Of a stretch of 28,366 nt of DNA, positions 8,701 to 17,096 are shown piece by piece. Both the position numbers and the translations under genes were made by a program. Every line of letters starts with the position of its first letter. Positions within the stretch are counted from its first letter, which is position 1. The notes beneath the pieces are model-generated. The model searched no databases and was not told the DNA's origin. It saw only the letters and a list, made by a program, of their open reading frames with translations. The DNA is from an uncultured Thermomicrobiales bacterium. GTDB taxonomy: Bacteria > Chloroflexota > Chloroflexia > Thermomicrobiales > UBA6265. The stretch covers positions 1 to 28,366 of the forward strand of contig CADCWI010000057.1 in the NCBI GenBank assembly GCA_902806355.1, in the 5' to 3' direction.

Positions 8701-9987
8701 CTACGGGACGGACAGCATCCGGTCCAGGGAGATCTTCGCTGCCTGCGCGGTGACCGGATCTACCGTAATCTCGTTGACGACCGTGCCATCCACGAGTCGC
8801 TCCAGCGCCCACAGCATGTAGGCGGGGTGGATGCGATACATGGTAGAGCAGGGGCAGATCACCGGGTCCAGGCACAAGATCGTCTTGTCGGGCATCTGGC
8901 TCTGGAGGCGGCGAACGAGATTGATCTCGGTGCCGACCGCCCAGGTGGTGCCACTCGGCGCCTTGCGAATAATGTCGATGATGAACTCGGTGGAACCGTC
9001 GAAATCAGCCGCCTGGACAACTTCGAGCCGGCACTCCGGATGAACGACCACGTTGACATCCGGATGGGCAACCCGAGCCTGGTCGATCTGGTCGACCGAG
9101 AAGCGGGCGTGGACCGAGCAGTATCCCTTCCAGAGGATGACCTTCGCCGCCTTCAAATCGTCTTCGGTGTTGCCGCCGAGCGGGAGAAACGGATCCCAGA
9201 CGACCATCGCGTCGAGCGGGATGTCCTTGCGGACGGCAGTGTTCCGGCCGAGGTGCTCGTCGGGAAAGAAGAAAACGCGCTCTCCCCGCTCGAAGGCCCA
9301 GTCGTAGACGCGGGTGGCGTTGGAGGACGTACAAACAATCCCACCATTACGCCCGCAGAACGCCTTGAGCGACGCCGCGGAGTTCATGTAGGTGATTGGA
9401 ATGATTCCGGTGATTCCGAGCTGCTCGAGTTCGGCCCAGGCAGCCTCGACGTCTTCGGCCTTCGCCATGTCCGCCATCGAGCACCCTGCCTCGAGATTGG
9501 GCAGGATCACGTGCTGATCCCGGGTGCCGAGTATATCGGCACTTTCGGCCATGAAATGCACGCCGCAGAACAGGGTGAATTCAGCCTCTGTCTGCTCCGC
9601 CGCCTGCCGGGAGAGTCCGTATGAGTCGCCCTGGAAATCGGCGAACTGAATAACCTCGTCGCGCTGGTAATGGTGTCCGAGGATCGTGAGTCGGGACCCG
9701 AGCTCCCGCTTCAGCTGCCAGATACGAGCGTCCCGCTCATCGACCGGCATCTTGAAATACTCGCGCGGGATCTTTTCCTGGCGCAACGGTCCAACACCGT
9801 AGTCGTGCAACTGCGTGTAAGCGCCGGTCCCCTCCTCAGGGACACACGACGCGGGCTCCAATTGGGGCTCAACAAGCCAAAGCGTGGGCTTGTCGGCGAT
9901 TGCCGTGGAGGATGATGCTCCCACACTCGGGGCCGTGGACGGGGTGTCCCAAAGTGTCGCGGAGCGCTGAGTACGATTGACCACCAT
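8701..9987 (-). CDS. nadA: Quinolinate synthase A
   Basis: A 428-residue [4Fe-4S] enzyme that condenses iminoaspartate with dihydroxyacetone phosphate to quinolinate in de novo NAD synthesis. Typical motifs are ILGHHYQRDEVIQFADFQGDSYGLS (103-127), Cys141 in LFCGVHFMAESA, the AGCSMADM segment, Cys219 in GIVCTSSNA, and Cys378 in ICPCSTM. Cys141, Cys219 and Cys378 are the expected cluster ligands. The N-terminus carries about 65 extra low-complexity residues before the conserved core. ATG 9987 was chosen because it lies ~70 bp behind a well-formed promoter; TTG or internal starts closer to the core are possible. nadB and nadC are not in the window. Confidence 0.94.
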   Translation of the reverse strand: MVVNRTQRSATLWDTPSTAPSVGASSSTAIADKPTLWLVEPQLEPASCVPEEGTGAYTQLHDYGVGPLRQEKIPREYFKMPVDERDARIWQLKRELGSRLTILGHHYQRDEVIQFADFQGDSYGLSRQAAEQTEAEFTLFCGVHFMAESADILGTRDQHVILPNLEAGCSMADMAKAEDVEAAWAELEQLGITGIIPITYMNSAASLKAFCGRNGGIVCTSSNATRVYDWAFERGERVFFFPDEHLGRNTAVRKDIPLDAMVVWDPFLPLGGNTEDDLKAAKVILWKGYCSVHARFSVDQIDQARVAHPDVNVVVHPECRLEVVQAADFDGSTEFIIDIIRKAPSGTTWAVGTEINLVRRLQSQMPDKTILCLDPVICPCSTMYRIHPAYMLWALERLVDGTVVNEITVDPVTAQAAKISLDRMLSVP

Positions 9988-10329
9988 GTGTCCGGGGTCT
10001 CCGTTCACGGCCAATGACCGTGATGTCGCCAGCCCTTCTGGCTCGGCGCGATGCTTGGCACATGGTAGGTGCATGGGGAGTAATTGTCAACATGACACTA
10101 AGTCCACTCCGCGACCGATCGGGGCCGGACACAAGCCGAGCAGGGCGAAAGGGTCCTGCGTGGAGTCGCGTGGAGCGCACCAATTCCTGTGGGCCGGGCG
10201 GGCAGATGAAGCTGCCTCGATCCGCTCCTGGAGTGACTGCCCGGATGAGGGATTCTCCAGGCGGAAGACGGTGAACAGCCGGATACGGGAATCGTGGCCC
10301 GAGGCCGTGGGGGATGTGAGGTGTACAGT
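9988..10329. other. Gene-free interval between nadA and the histidine kinase
   Basis: This 342-bp stretch between the nadA start and the 3' end of the histidine kinase gene (both minus strand) holds the nadA promoter at 10062-10090. It also has a weak 7-bp inverted repeat (CCTGGAG 10227-10233 / CTCCAGG 10255-10261) and a tandem GCGTGGAG repeat near 10155-10175. Open frames crossing it show no protein-like composition or good ribosome-binding site. The inverted repeat might help end kinase transcription but has no T-tract. Confidence 0.5.
10062..10090 (-). promoter_or_regulatory. sigma70-type promoter of nadA
   Basis: On the minus strand a perfect -35 TTGACA (10090-10085) is followed by a 17-bp spacer and a -10 TACCAT (10067-10062). 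Transcription would begin near 10055, giving a ~68-nt leader before the nadA ATG at 9987. This is the best-formed promoter in the window. Confidence 0.7.
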
Positions 10330-11871
10330 TCACGCACGTGGTAGTACTGCCACCCGCTGACCGGCGGGCAAGCGGAAGCTGATCGCCGTCCCCTCACCCA
10401 CCTTCGATTCGGCGGCCACCGTTCCGCCTTGCATCTCCACCAGTTGCTTGACGATGCTGAGTCCGAGCCCTGTTCCTCCGGTTTCCCGCACCGACTCGCC
10501 ATGGTAGAAGCGCTCGAAGATGAACGGGAGTTGATCGTCGGGGATTCCTACCCCGGTATCTCGAACGATCAGTTCGATCCACGATCCTCCCGCGGCGGCG
10601 CGCGCATCCAGCACGACAACTCCACCCTCAGGCGTGTGCCGGATCGCGTTGTGAAGCAGATTGTTGACGATTTGGGTGATCCTCGTGGGGTCCCCCAGTG
10701 CCGGCGGCAAATCGTCCGGAACCAGCGAGTTGACGCTGACCCGTGACGTGGTGAGGGCGTACGGGCGAATCGCATCGACGATCTCTTCCGCCAGAAGATG
10801 CACATCCACTGGCACCTGCTGGAACGGCACCGCCGCTTCTTCCAGGCGAGACAGCATGAAGAGGTCATCGACGAGCTTGGCGAGCGTCTCCGTCTCCCGC
10901 TCGATCACCGCGAACGACGCTTCCGGCAGGATCGTGGCAGCCTCCTGATCGGGCCCCTGGGCCGCCTGGGCATCCAGGTGCGCCCGGATGATCGTGATCG
11001 GAGTGCGCAGGTCGTGCGAGACGTTCGCCACGAACGAGCGTCGCTGCTGGTCCAGCTCGTCCAGACGCTCCGCCAGGAAGTTGAACCGGCCCGCGAGATG
11101 TCCCAGTTCATCGTCGGTGATGACGCGGACGCGTCGTTCGAGCCGCCCGTTGGCGAACTCTTCGGTTGCACTCTCCAGCTCAGCAATCTGGGTAATGATG
11201 TCGCGCGACACGGCCCGGCTTGCGAGCCTGGCGACAAACACGCCACAGAACGTGATCAAGGCGATCTGGATCAGGACGAATACGGTGAGAACGAAGAACT
11301 CGGGGATGAGCCGCGGAAGCTCAACAAGGGTGTAACCGGACCAGAAGTACAGCAGGATCACCAGCAGGAAGCCGCCCGTGGCGTAGATAAACGTGCTCGC
11401 CGTGACTGCCACAAGGTGCGAGAGCGTTAACCGGTTCCGGATCGACCGTGGGGCCTCGGCGCGATAAGGCAGGAGTTCCACCGATGCCTGGCCGGTACTG
11501 GCGGTCGGAACGACGTGGCTGCGAGGCATGACCCGACGTATCAACCTCGCCCCGAAGTACACCCCAAACGTGATCAGGGCAGCCTGGAACAGGACGAATG
11601 CCGTGAGAAGCAGGAGATCAGGAGTAAGCACCGGAAGCTGGACAGGCGAGTAGCCGGCAACAGAAGAATAGCCGGCGAAGAACTGGATGATGACCAGGAG
11701 GACGAGGCTGCCCGCGGCGCAGATCAACGCACCGACCGCCAACGCCACAAGGCGGGAACTGGTCAGACGGGCGCGAATCGGGCGGAGCGCCCCGCCATGA
11801 TGCGGCAACGAGGCAGTTGGAGTGGTCTCGACGCGCTCAGGTGGCCGGGGTGAGCGACGATGTTCGATCAC
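10330..11871 (-). CDS. Two-component sensor histidine kinase with duplicated membrane module
   Basis: A 513-residue membrane sensor kinase. Residues ~30-112 and ~142-218 are two copies of the same two-helix module; each begins R-x-I-R-x-R-L-T and ends ALITF-x(3-6)-AR-L, giving four membrane helices and little extracellular loop. A HAMP-like linker (~225-272) leads to the dimerisation helix with phospho-acceptor His286 in NVSHDLRTP. The ATPase domain has an N box NNLLHNAIRHT, G1 DTGVGIP, F box FERFYHG and G2 GTGLGLSIV. The start GTG (11869-11871) overlaps the regulator stop as GTGA, so translation is coupled. It phosphorylates the OmpR-type regulator encoded immediately upstream. The tiny extracytoplasmic part suggests sensing within the membrane. 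Confidence 0.93.
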   Translation of the reverse strand: MIEHRRSPRPPERVETTPTASLPHHGGALRPIRARLTSSRLVALAVGALICAAGSLVLLVIIQFFAGYSSVAGYSPVQLPVLTPDLLLLTAFVLFQAALITFGVYFGARLIRRVMPRSHVVPTASTGQASVELLPYRAEAPRSIRNRLTLSHLVAVTASTFIYATGGFLLVILLYFWSGYTLVELPRLIPEFFVLTVFVLIQIALITFCGVFVARLASRAVSRDIITQIAELESATEEFANGRLERRVRVITDDELGHLAGRFNFLAERLDELDQQRRSFVANVSHDLRTPITIIRAHLDAQAAQGPDQEAATILPEASFAVIERETETLAKLVDDLFMLSRLEEAAVPFQQVPVDVHLLAEEIVDAIRPYALTTSRVSVNSLVPDDLPPALGDPTRITQIVNNLLHNAIRHTPEGGVVVLDARAAAGGSWIELIVRDTGVGIPDDQLPFIFERFYHGESVRETGGTGLGLSIVKQLVEMQGGTVAAESKVGEGTAISFRLPAGQRVAVLPRA

Positions 11872-12575
11872 GGCGACGTTCGCGACGAGAAGCGATACCC
11901 CACACCCCAGACCGTCTCGATCAGATCGCCGGCCGAACCGGTCCCGCCAAGTTTCTTGCGAAGCCGCTGGATATGGCTGTCGATGGTGCGGTCGAAGACG
12001 GCCACCTCGCCTCCCCACACCTCTTCCAAAAGAAACTCCCGGCTGAACACGCGGCCCGGATTGCCGGCAAGAAGGCGGAGCAGCGAGAACTCTGTCGCAG
12101 TCAAGGCAACCGGCACACCGTCGCTTTTCACCTCGTGGGCCATGACATCGATAGTGAGCCCCGGAGCGCGAATCATATTCTCGGTCTCCGCCGGCCGGGA
12201 CTGGCGCCGGATCGCGTCGGTACGTCGAAGGATGGCGCCGATCCTGGCCTGCAGCTCGCGCATCGAGAATGGTTTGGTGAGGTAGTCGTCGGCACCAAGT
12301 TCGAGCCCAACCACCTTGTCGAGCTCGGTCGAACGGGCCGTGAGCATCAGGATCGGCGTCGATCGAGTTTGCCGGATCCGCCGCGTGACCTCGAGTCCGT
12401 CGAAACCTGGCAACATCACGTCAAGCACGATTAGCTCGGGATCGTCTCCAGTCGCAGCCTGGACTGCCGAGGGTCCATCGTGCGCGAGCGTCACCTGATG
12501 CCCGACATTCTGGAGGTCCCGTCGAATCAGGTCAGCGAGTTCCGTCTCATCCTCGACGACCAGTATTCGTGACAC
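11868..12575 (-). CDS. OmpR/PhoB-family response regulator
   Basis: A 235-residue DNA-binding regulator. The receiver domain has the acidic pair Glu8/Asp9, phospho-acceptor Asp52 in LIVLDVMLPG, and Lys101 in YLTKPF. The winged-helix output domain (~135-230) shows LTATEFSLLRLLAGNPGRVFSRE, the recognition-helix stretch RTIDSHIQRLRKKL and the closing VWGVGYRF wing, all classical for OmpR-type proteins. The start is GTG 12575 with AAAGGGA about 9 nt upstream; the nearby ATG is out of frame. Its stop overlaps the histidine kinase start. Target genes are unknown; self-regulation of this cluster is possible. Confidence 0.95.
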   Translation of the reverse strand: MSRILVVEDETELADLIRRDLQNVGHQVTLAHDGPSAVQAATGDDPELIVLDVMLPGFDGLEVTRRIRQTRSTPILMLTARSTELDKVVGLELGADDYLTKPFSMRELQARIGAILRRTDAIRRQSRPAETENMIRAPGLTIDVMAHEVKSDGVPVALTATEFSLLRLLAGNPGRVFSREFLLEEVWGGEVAVFDRTIDSHIQRLRKKLGGTGSAGDLIETVWGVGYRFSSRTSP

Positions 12576-12682
12576 GCTCGCATTCCCTTTCGACGTCCAG
12601 GGTTTGATCCTGGGATTCTCCTACGTTCCTGATTGGAGGCAACAGTCGCACTGTTTCGGAACGGCGGAGACCTCCACAGCAT

Positions 12683-12862
12683 CTAGGCGGCGTCGGCCCG
12701 ATGCATGTCGCTCTCGCGATGCGTTGGTGGTGTGATCGGCACGATCTCCGCCCGCCTCACCCTACCACTTGGGCGCGGTTCCGCGACCATCGGCGCAATC
12801 GCCATCAGGACGAACAGGATCGCAACCACTGCCAGCAGGACAATTTCAATCACCATCATCAT
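12683..12862 (-). CDS. Small single-span membrane protein
   Basis: A 59-residue protein with a single hydrophobic helix at residues ~4-27 (VIEIVLLAVVAILFVLMAIAP) and a charged tail of ~30 residues. Translation from ATG 12862 is supported by a consensus AAGGAG (12875-12870) 7 nt upstream; a GTG three bases earlier is closer than ideal. It lies on the same strand between the Ser/Thr kinase and the response regulator, with gaps of 137 and 107 bp. No family is recognised. Its position suggests a modulator of either kinase, but this is only inference. The strong Shine-Dalgarno site and clean helix-plus-tail design argue against a random frame. Confidence 0.6.
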   Translation of the reverse strand: MMMVIEIVLLAVVAILFVLMAIAPMVAEPRPSGRVRRAEIVPITPPTHRESDMHRADAA

Positions 12863-12999
12863 CACGCCACTCCTTCGAGAGACTTCGGAAACGACACGGG
12901 CGCTTCCCTACCTTGATGATTCTGACTGCCCTCTGTTGCGCCGGAATCGGCGGACCGTCACATTTCAATGGTGGATTGTTGCGATTCTGCGGCGGGCGG

Positions 13000-14619
13000 C
13001 TACTGACCGATGTGGTTGGATCGAGGCAAGGTTCCGGGAAAAGCAGCAATCACCCCAACGTCAAAGACGGGACCGGTGCCACCTGTGAATTGCTCCCGGA
13101 TCTCCTGACCCTGTTCGACGATGCCTTGAACCCATGAGAGACGACCGGTCCACTCGTTGGGTTGTAGCCCCTCCGCCCATACCCACCCCTTGCGAGTGAC
13201 CCCATTGCGTTCGAGCTCGACAGGCCACCAGTCGCCTTCGGCGCTCGATTCCGACAATCCGGAGACGCGGACCACCGTTCCTTCTGGCAGCACATCTACC
13301 ACATCGAATCCGGCGCCGGGCCCCGATCGAAGATTCAGTTCATCAACGGTCACTTCGGTCGTCGTGCCGGGCGCCACCGAGAGCAAGCGTTCGACAAGGG
13401 CGTCCGGTCCGTCCCGCGACAGGAGGACCGAGGCGAGAAGGAGATTGCCGAGAGCAAATACCAGCACGATTTTCCAAAGCGTCAGGTGCAGCGGTCGCGA
13501 CCGTCGGGCTGCGCGCCCACCGAGCCGGTAGAAGCGGGAGGCGATGGTCGGGCCAGCATCTGCTGATGTGACGGCCGGATCGGGCCGAGTGCCATGATGC
13601 GCGGCACCATTGTCATTGACTGGATTCGCCGTGTTGCGGCGAAGCGGGAGCGAGAAGGACCGGGGGCGATCTTCGTTCACCGCCGCAAGTCGCGAGGTGG
13701 CTTGGGTACCCGCTGACAAATCGCCTTCCAACCCGGAGCGGAACATTCGCGCGAAGGTGGGGGCGTCGTGGAAACGCTCCTTCTTCGACTTGGCGAGCGA
13801 CCATCCGATCACGTCGTCGACCCATGACGGAAGGTTGAGATCGGGCCGAGCGACCGATGGTGCGATGGGAAGGCGCTCAAGGTGGGCACGAATCAGCTCC
13901 CGCTGATGATCGGGGCCCGGAGGAACGACGAATGGCGGTTGGCCAGTGAGCAACTCGTACGCCACGCAACCAAGCGCGTAGACATCGGTCGCGGCCTCGA
14001 CCGCGTCACCGCTGGCCTGCTCTGGCGCGAGATAGGCGACCGTTCCGAAGGCGGCGCCGCCTATCGTTTCCTGCCGTGGGCCCGCCGGCTGGGCCAACCC
14101 AAAGTCGATCAGCTTGACTACCTGGTCTGGCGTCATGATCAAGTTCTGGGGCTTGACATCGAGATGGACAAGCTTTCGATCATGGATGTGCCCAAGCGCC
14201 CGGGCGGCCTGATCAAGAATGCCCAGCACCTCCTCCGGCGGCAGCGCACCTCGATCAGCGACGATTCGCTTGAGATTGAGCCCCGGCACAAATTCCATGA
14301 TGATCCAGGAGCCCGACGTTTCCTCGTGGAGATCGTAGATTGATACAAGGTTGGGATGCGACACGAATGCCATCATCCGCGCCTCCTGCCGGAAGCGCTT
14401 CCGGGAGTCCGGGTTGGCCTGATACTCCGGGCGCAGCGTCTTGATCGCGACATCGCGCCGCGCCCGGAGATCGCGCCCTTTGAAGACCATGGCAATCCCA
14501 CCGGTCCCGAGAGGTGCGCCGGGTAGCAGCTCGTACTTGCCGCCAATCACGGTTCGTCCAGCCGCGTTAGGCTGAGTACGGTTTGATGCGCTGCTCGTCA
14601 TGCTCTGTTCGTTCCGCAT
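13000..14619 (-). CDS. Hanks-type Ser/Thr protein kinase with membrane helix and SH3b domain
   Basis: A 539-residue transmembrane kinase. The catalytic domain (~28-295) has a glycine loop LGTGGIAMVFKG, ATP-binding Lys60 in VAIK, Glu79, the catalytic loop HLDVKPQN (Asp154, Asn159), DFG at 172-174 and GTVAYLAPEQ. The HRD arginine is Leu, so it is a non-RD kinase that may not need activation-loop phosphorylation. A disordered juxtamembrane region (~296-375) precedes one helix (~381-400). The exterior part is an SH3b domain (~422-485, LNLRSGPGAGFDVVDVLPEGTVVRV) instead of PASTA repeats, suggesting binding to wall peptides. The ATG at 14619 lacks a clear ribosome-binding site; ATG 14601 is the alternative. 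Probably acts with the two-component pair downstream. Confidence 0.9.
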   Translation of the reverse strand: MRNEQSMTSSASNRTQPNAAGRTVIGGKYELLPGAPLGTGGIAMVFKGRDLRARRDVAIKTLRPEYQANPDSRKRFRQEARMMAFVSHPNLVSIYDLHEETSGSWIIMEFVPGLNLKRIVADRGALPPEEVLGILDQAARALGHIHDRKLVHLDVKPQNLIMTPDQVVKLIDFGLAQPAGPRQETIGGAAFGTVAYLAPEQASGDAVEAATDVYALGCVAYELLTGQPPFVVPPGPDHQRELIRAHLERLPIAPSVARPDLNLPSWVDDVIGWSLAKSKKERFHDAPTFARMFRSGLEGDLSAGTQATSRLAAVNEDRPRSFSLPLRRNTANPVNDNGAAHHGTRPDPAVTSADAGPTIASRFYRLGGRAARRSRPLHLTLWKIVLVFALGNLLLASVLLSRDGPDALVERLLSVAPGTTTEVTVDELNLRSGPGAGFDVVDVLPEGTVVRVSGLSESSAEGDWWPVELERNGVTRKGWVWAEGLQPNEWTGRLSWVQGIVEQGQEIREQFTGGTGPVFDVGVIAAFPGTLPRSNHIGQ

Positions 14620-14794
14620 TCGAATGGATCAGAGTCGGACATCGTGGCTCGTGTCAATGGTGGCGGATAAGAGCCCCGGTGCGTGACAAGGACAGGGCGA
14701 TTACCGCGACCGTACGCGACATGCGCACTGTCGTCGAAGCCATGATACTTCCATTCCAGCATGCGCCGCCGAGGCATGTGCTGTCGCTCGCGCG

Positions 14795-14823
14795 TTGCCG
14801 GGGTCTGCGCCGGTCGGTATGAT
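14795..14823 (+). promoter_or_regulatory. sigma70-type promoter of the isomerase/oxidoreductase operon
   Basis: TTGCCG (14795-14800), a 17-bp spacer and TATGAT (14818-14823) form a good promoter. Transcription would start near 14830, about 40 nt before the ATG at 14870. It lies in the 250-bp divergent gap with the Ser/Thr kinase gene, in which I see no other element. Confidence 0.6.
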
Positions 14824-14869
14824 GCCGCCGAAGATCCGGCGACCATGTTCATCACGAGGGAGACTGACG

Positions 14870-15832
14870 ATGAAGATCGGCGTATTTACCGTCCTGTTCG
14901 CCCAGCGCCCTTTCGAGGAAGCGCTGGACTACATTGCCCAGGCTGGTGTGGAGGCAGTGGAGATCGGCACTGGTGGCGCTCCAGGCAACGCTCATTGCGA
15001 TCTCGACGCCCTCGTCGACAACACCGACGCCCAGAAACAGTACATGGACAAGATCACGAGCCGGGGCCTCGAGATCAGCGCCCTTTCCTGTCATGGCAAC
15101 CCGTTGCACCCCAACAAGGACGCGGCGCGGGCAGACGACGAGTCGTTCCGCAAGACGGTTCGCCTCGCCAGCCAGCTTGGTGTCTCCAACGTGATCACCT
15201 TCTCGGGGTGCCCTGGCGATTCCGAGAACGCTCGTTTCCCGAACTGGGTCACCTGTCCCTGGCCGACCGACTTCTCCGATCTGCTGGATTGGCAGTGGAA
15301 GGAGGTGGCGACCCCCTACTGGTCGGAAGCCGGCAAATTCGCGGCAGACAACAACGTTCGCGTTGCGATCGAGCTGCATCCGGGATTCCTGGGATATCAC
15401 ACGGAGTCGTTCTGGCGGCTTCGCGAGATCGGCGGCGACGCGATCGGCGTCAACTTCGATCCGTCGCACCTGTTCTGGCAGGGCATGGACCCCCTTGTCT
15501 GCGTTCGGGAACTCAAAGATGCGATCTTCCACGTCCACATGAAGGATACGTGGCTCGATCGCCCGAACATCAACCGGAACGGTGTGCTCGATACGAAGTC
15601 GTACACCGACGAGGTGCATCGCTCGTGGATCTTCCGGACGGTGGGGTATGGACATGGTCCCGAGTTCTGGCGCTCGCTGATCTCGGAGCTCCGCATGGCC
15701 GGTTACGACGGTGCCCTCTCGATCGAGCACGAAGATTCGCTGATGAGCACAAACGAAGGCTTCACCAAGGCTGTCGAGTTCCTGAAGGAGTCGGTGATTC
15801 GCGAGGCGCCGGGCGAGGCGTGGTGGGCGTGA
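14870..15832 (+). CDS. Sugar phosphate isomerase/epimerase (AP-endonuclease-2-like TIM barrel)
   Basis: A 320-residue cytosolic TIM-barrel protein of the xylose isomerase-like family (COG1082). Visible marks are MKIGVFTVLFAQRPFEEALDY at the first strand, GVEAVEIGTGG, SALSCHGNPLHP, the metal-ligand strand with VAIELHPGF (Glu), GVNFDPSHLFWQGMDP (Asp, His), FHVHMKDTW (His) and a final GALSIEHED (Glu). These provide the divalent-metal site used for keto-aldose isomerisation or epimerisation. The ATG at 14870 follows GAGGGAG at 8 nt. It is followed after 48 bp by a Gfo/Idh oxidoreductase; the pair is common in catabolism of inositol or unusual sugars. The exact substrate is unknown. Confidence 0.9.
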   Translation: MKIGVFTVLFAQRPFEEALDYIAQAGVEAVEIGTGGAPGNAHCDLDALVDNTDAQKQYMDKITSRGLEISALSCHGNPLHPNKDAARADDESFRKTVRLASQLGVSNVITFSGCPGDSENARFPNWVTCPWPTDFSDLLDWQWKEVATPYWSEAGKFAADNNVRVAIELHPGFLGYHTESFWRLREIGGDAIGVNFDPSHLFWQGMDPLVCVRELKDAIFHVHMKDTWLDRPNINRNGVLDTKSYTDEVHRSWIFRTVGYGHGPEFWRSLISELRMAGYDGALSIEHEDSLMSTNEGFTKAVEFLKESVIREAPGEAWWA

Positions 15833-15880
15833 CGTCTGCCATGGTGGACTCGATCAGGGCGGCGACGAGGAGACAGAGCA

Positions 15881-17050
15881 ATGACTGATATCGGCGTCGG
15901 GCTCGTTGGCTACAAGTTCATGGGACGGGCCCACTCCAATGCCTATCGGCAGGTAGCGCGATTCTTCGATGTGGACCCTCAGCCGGTGATGCGGGCGATC
16001 TGCGGCCGGGACGAAGCGGCGGTAGCCAAGGCGGCGGCCACGATGGGCTGGGAATCGACCGAGACCGATTATCACCAACTGGTGAACCGCTCCGACATCG
16101 GCCTGGTCGATGTCTCGACGCCGGGATATCTCCACAAGGACGTGGTGATCGCCGCGCTCCAGGCCGGCAAGCATGTACTGTGCGAAAAGCCACTCGCCAA
16201 CAGCCTCGAGGAGGCGGCGGAGATGCTGGCCGCCGCTCGACAAGCGGGCACGATCACGATGGTGAACTTCAACTACCGGCGTGTGCCAGCAGTTCAGTTC
16301 GCCAAACAGTTGATCGACGACGGAACCCTCGGTGAGATCCGGCACTGGCGCGCTGTCTATCTGCAGGACTGGCTCGTGGACCCCTCGGTCCCGCTGGCGT
16401 GGCGGTTAAAGAAGGAGTTTGCCGGATCGGGTGCGCTCGGCGATATCGGCGCGCACATCCTCGATCTCTCGCAGTTCCTGCTCGGCCCGGTCGCCGAGGT
16501 CGTCGGCACGCTCAAGACATACATCACCCAGCGCCCGGTCGAAGTCGCGGCGTCGGGCGGATCTGGACTCAGTTGGGAATCGGGCGAAGAAATGGGCGAG
16601 GTCACGGTCGATGACGGCACGACCTTCCTGGCCCGGTTCGAGAACGGCGCGAGTGGCTCGTTCGAGGCGACCCGGATGGCACTCGGGCGGCGGAACTTCA
16701 ACTCGTTCGAGATCAATGGCTCGAAGGGGAGCATCGCGTTCAATCTGGAGCGTCTCAATGAGCTCGAACTCTATCTCGGCAGCGACGATCGAGGGCGCCA
16801 GGGGTTCCGGACGATCAACGTCACGGAATCGGTGCATCCCTACACCGGACAGTGGTGGCCGGCGGGCCACATCATCGGCTGGGAGCACACCCACACGCAC
16901 GTCGTGAAGGACTTGCTCGACGGCATCAAGAACGGGACGAACCCCGCTCCCTCGTTCGAAGATGGCTTTCGCTGTCAGGCAGTGCTGGACGCGGTGGAGC
17001 GCAGCGCGGCGTCCGGAAGGTGGGAGACTCCAGCTCCGACGCCGGCCTGA
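15881..17050 (+). CDS. Gfo/Idh/MocA family NAD(P)-dependent oxidoreductase
   Basis: A 389-residue cytosolic dehydrogenase. The N-terminal Rossmann fold opens with IGVGLVGYKFMGRAHSNAY, includes VDVSTPGYLHKDVVIAALQAGKHVLCEKPLA with the family's EKP lysine, and NFNYRRVPAVQFAK. The C-terminal alpha/beta domain has ALGDIGAHILDL, with the catalytic-type Asp and His of the family, and a C-terminal HTHVVKDLLDGIKNG helix. It probably oxidises or reduces a sugar, polyol or inositol. The ATG at 15881 follows GACGAGGAGA. Together with the TIM-barrel isomerase 48 bp upstream it forms a two-gene catabolic operon. No transporter or regulator for the pathway is seen nearby. Confidence 0.93.
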   Translation: MTDIGVGLVGYKFMGRAHSNAYRQVARFFDVDPQPVMRAICGRDEAAVAKAAATMGWESTETDYHQLVNRSDIGLVDVSTPGYLHKDVVIAALQAGKHVLCEKPLANSLEEAAEMLAAARQAGTITMVNFNYRRVPAVQFAKQLIDDGTLGEIRHWRAVYLQDWLVDPSVPLAWRLKKEFAGSGALGDIGAHILDLSQFLLGPVAEVVGTLKTYITQRPVEVAASGGSGLSWESGEEMGEVTVDDGTTFLARFENGASGSFEATRMALGRRNFNSFEINGSKGSIAFNLERLNELELYLGSDDRGRQGFRTINVTESVHPYTGQWWPAGHIIGWEHTHTHVVKDLLDGIKNGTNPAPSFEDGFRCQAVLDAVERSAASGRWETPAPTPA

Positions 17051-17058
17051 CCGAAGCT

Positions 17059-17091
17059 CGGGGAACCGCGAATGCCTTACCGGGTTCCCCG
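17059..17091. terminator. Hairpin between convergent genes (possible bidirectional terminator)
   Basis: A perfect 9-bp inverted repeat, CGGGGAACC (17059-17067) and GGTTCCCCG (17083-17091), encloses a 15-nt loop. It lies 8 bp after the oxidoreductase stop and 5 bp from the kinase-like gene's stop. There is no T-tract on either side, so termination may be weak. Confidence 0.5.
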
Positions 17092-17096
17092 GAGTG

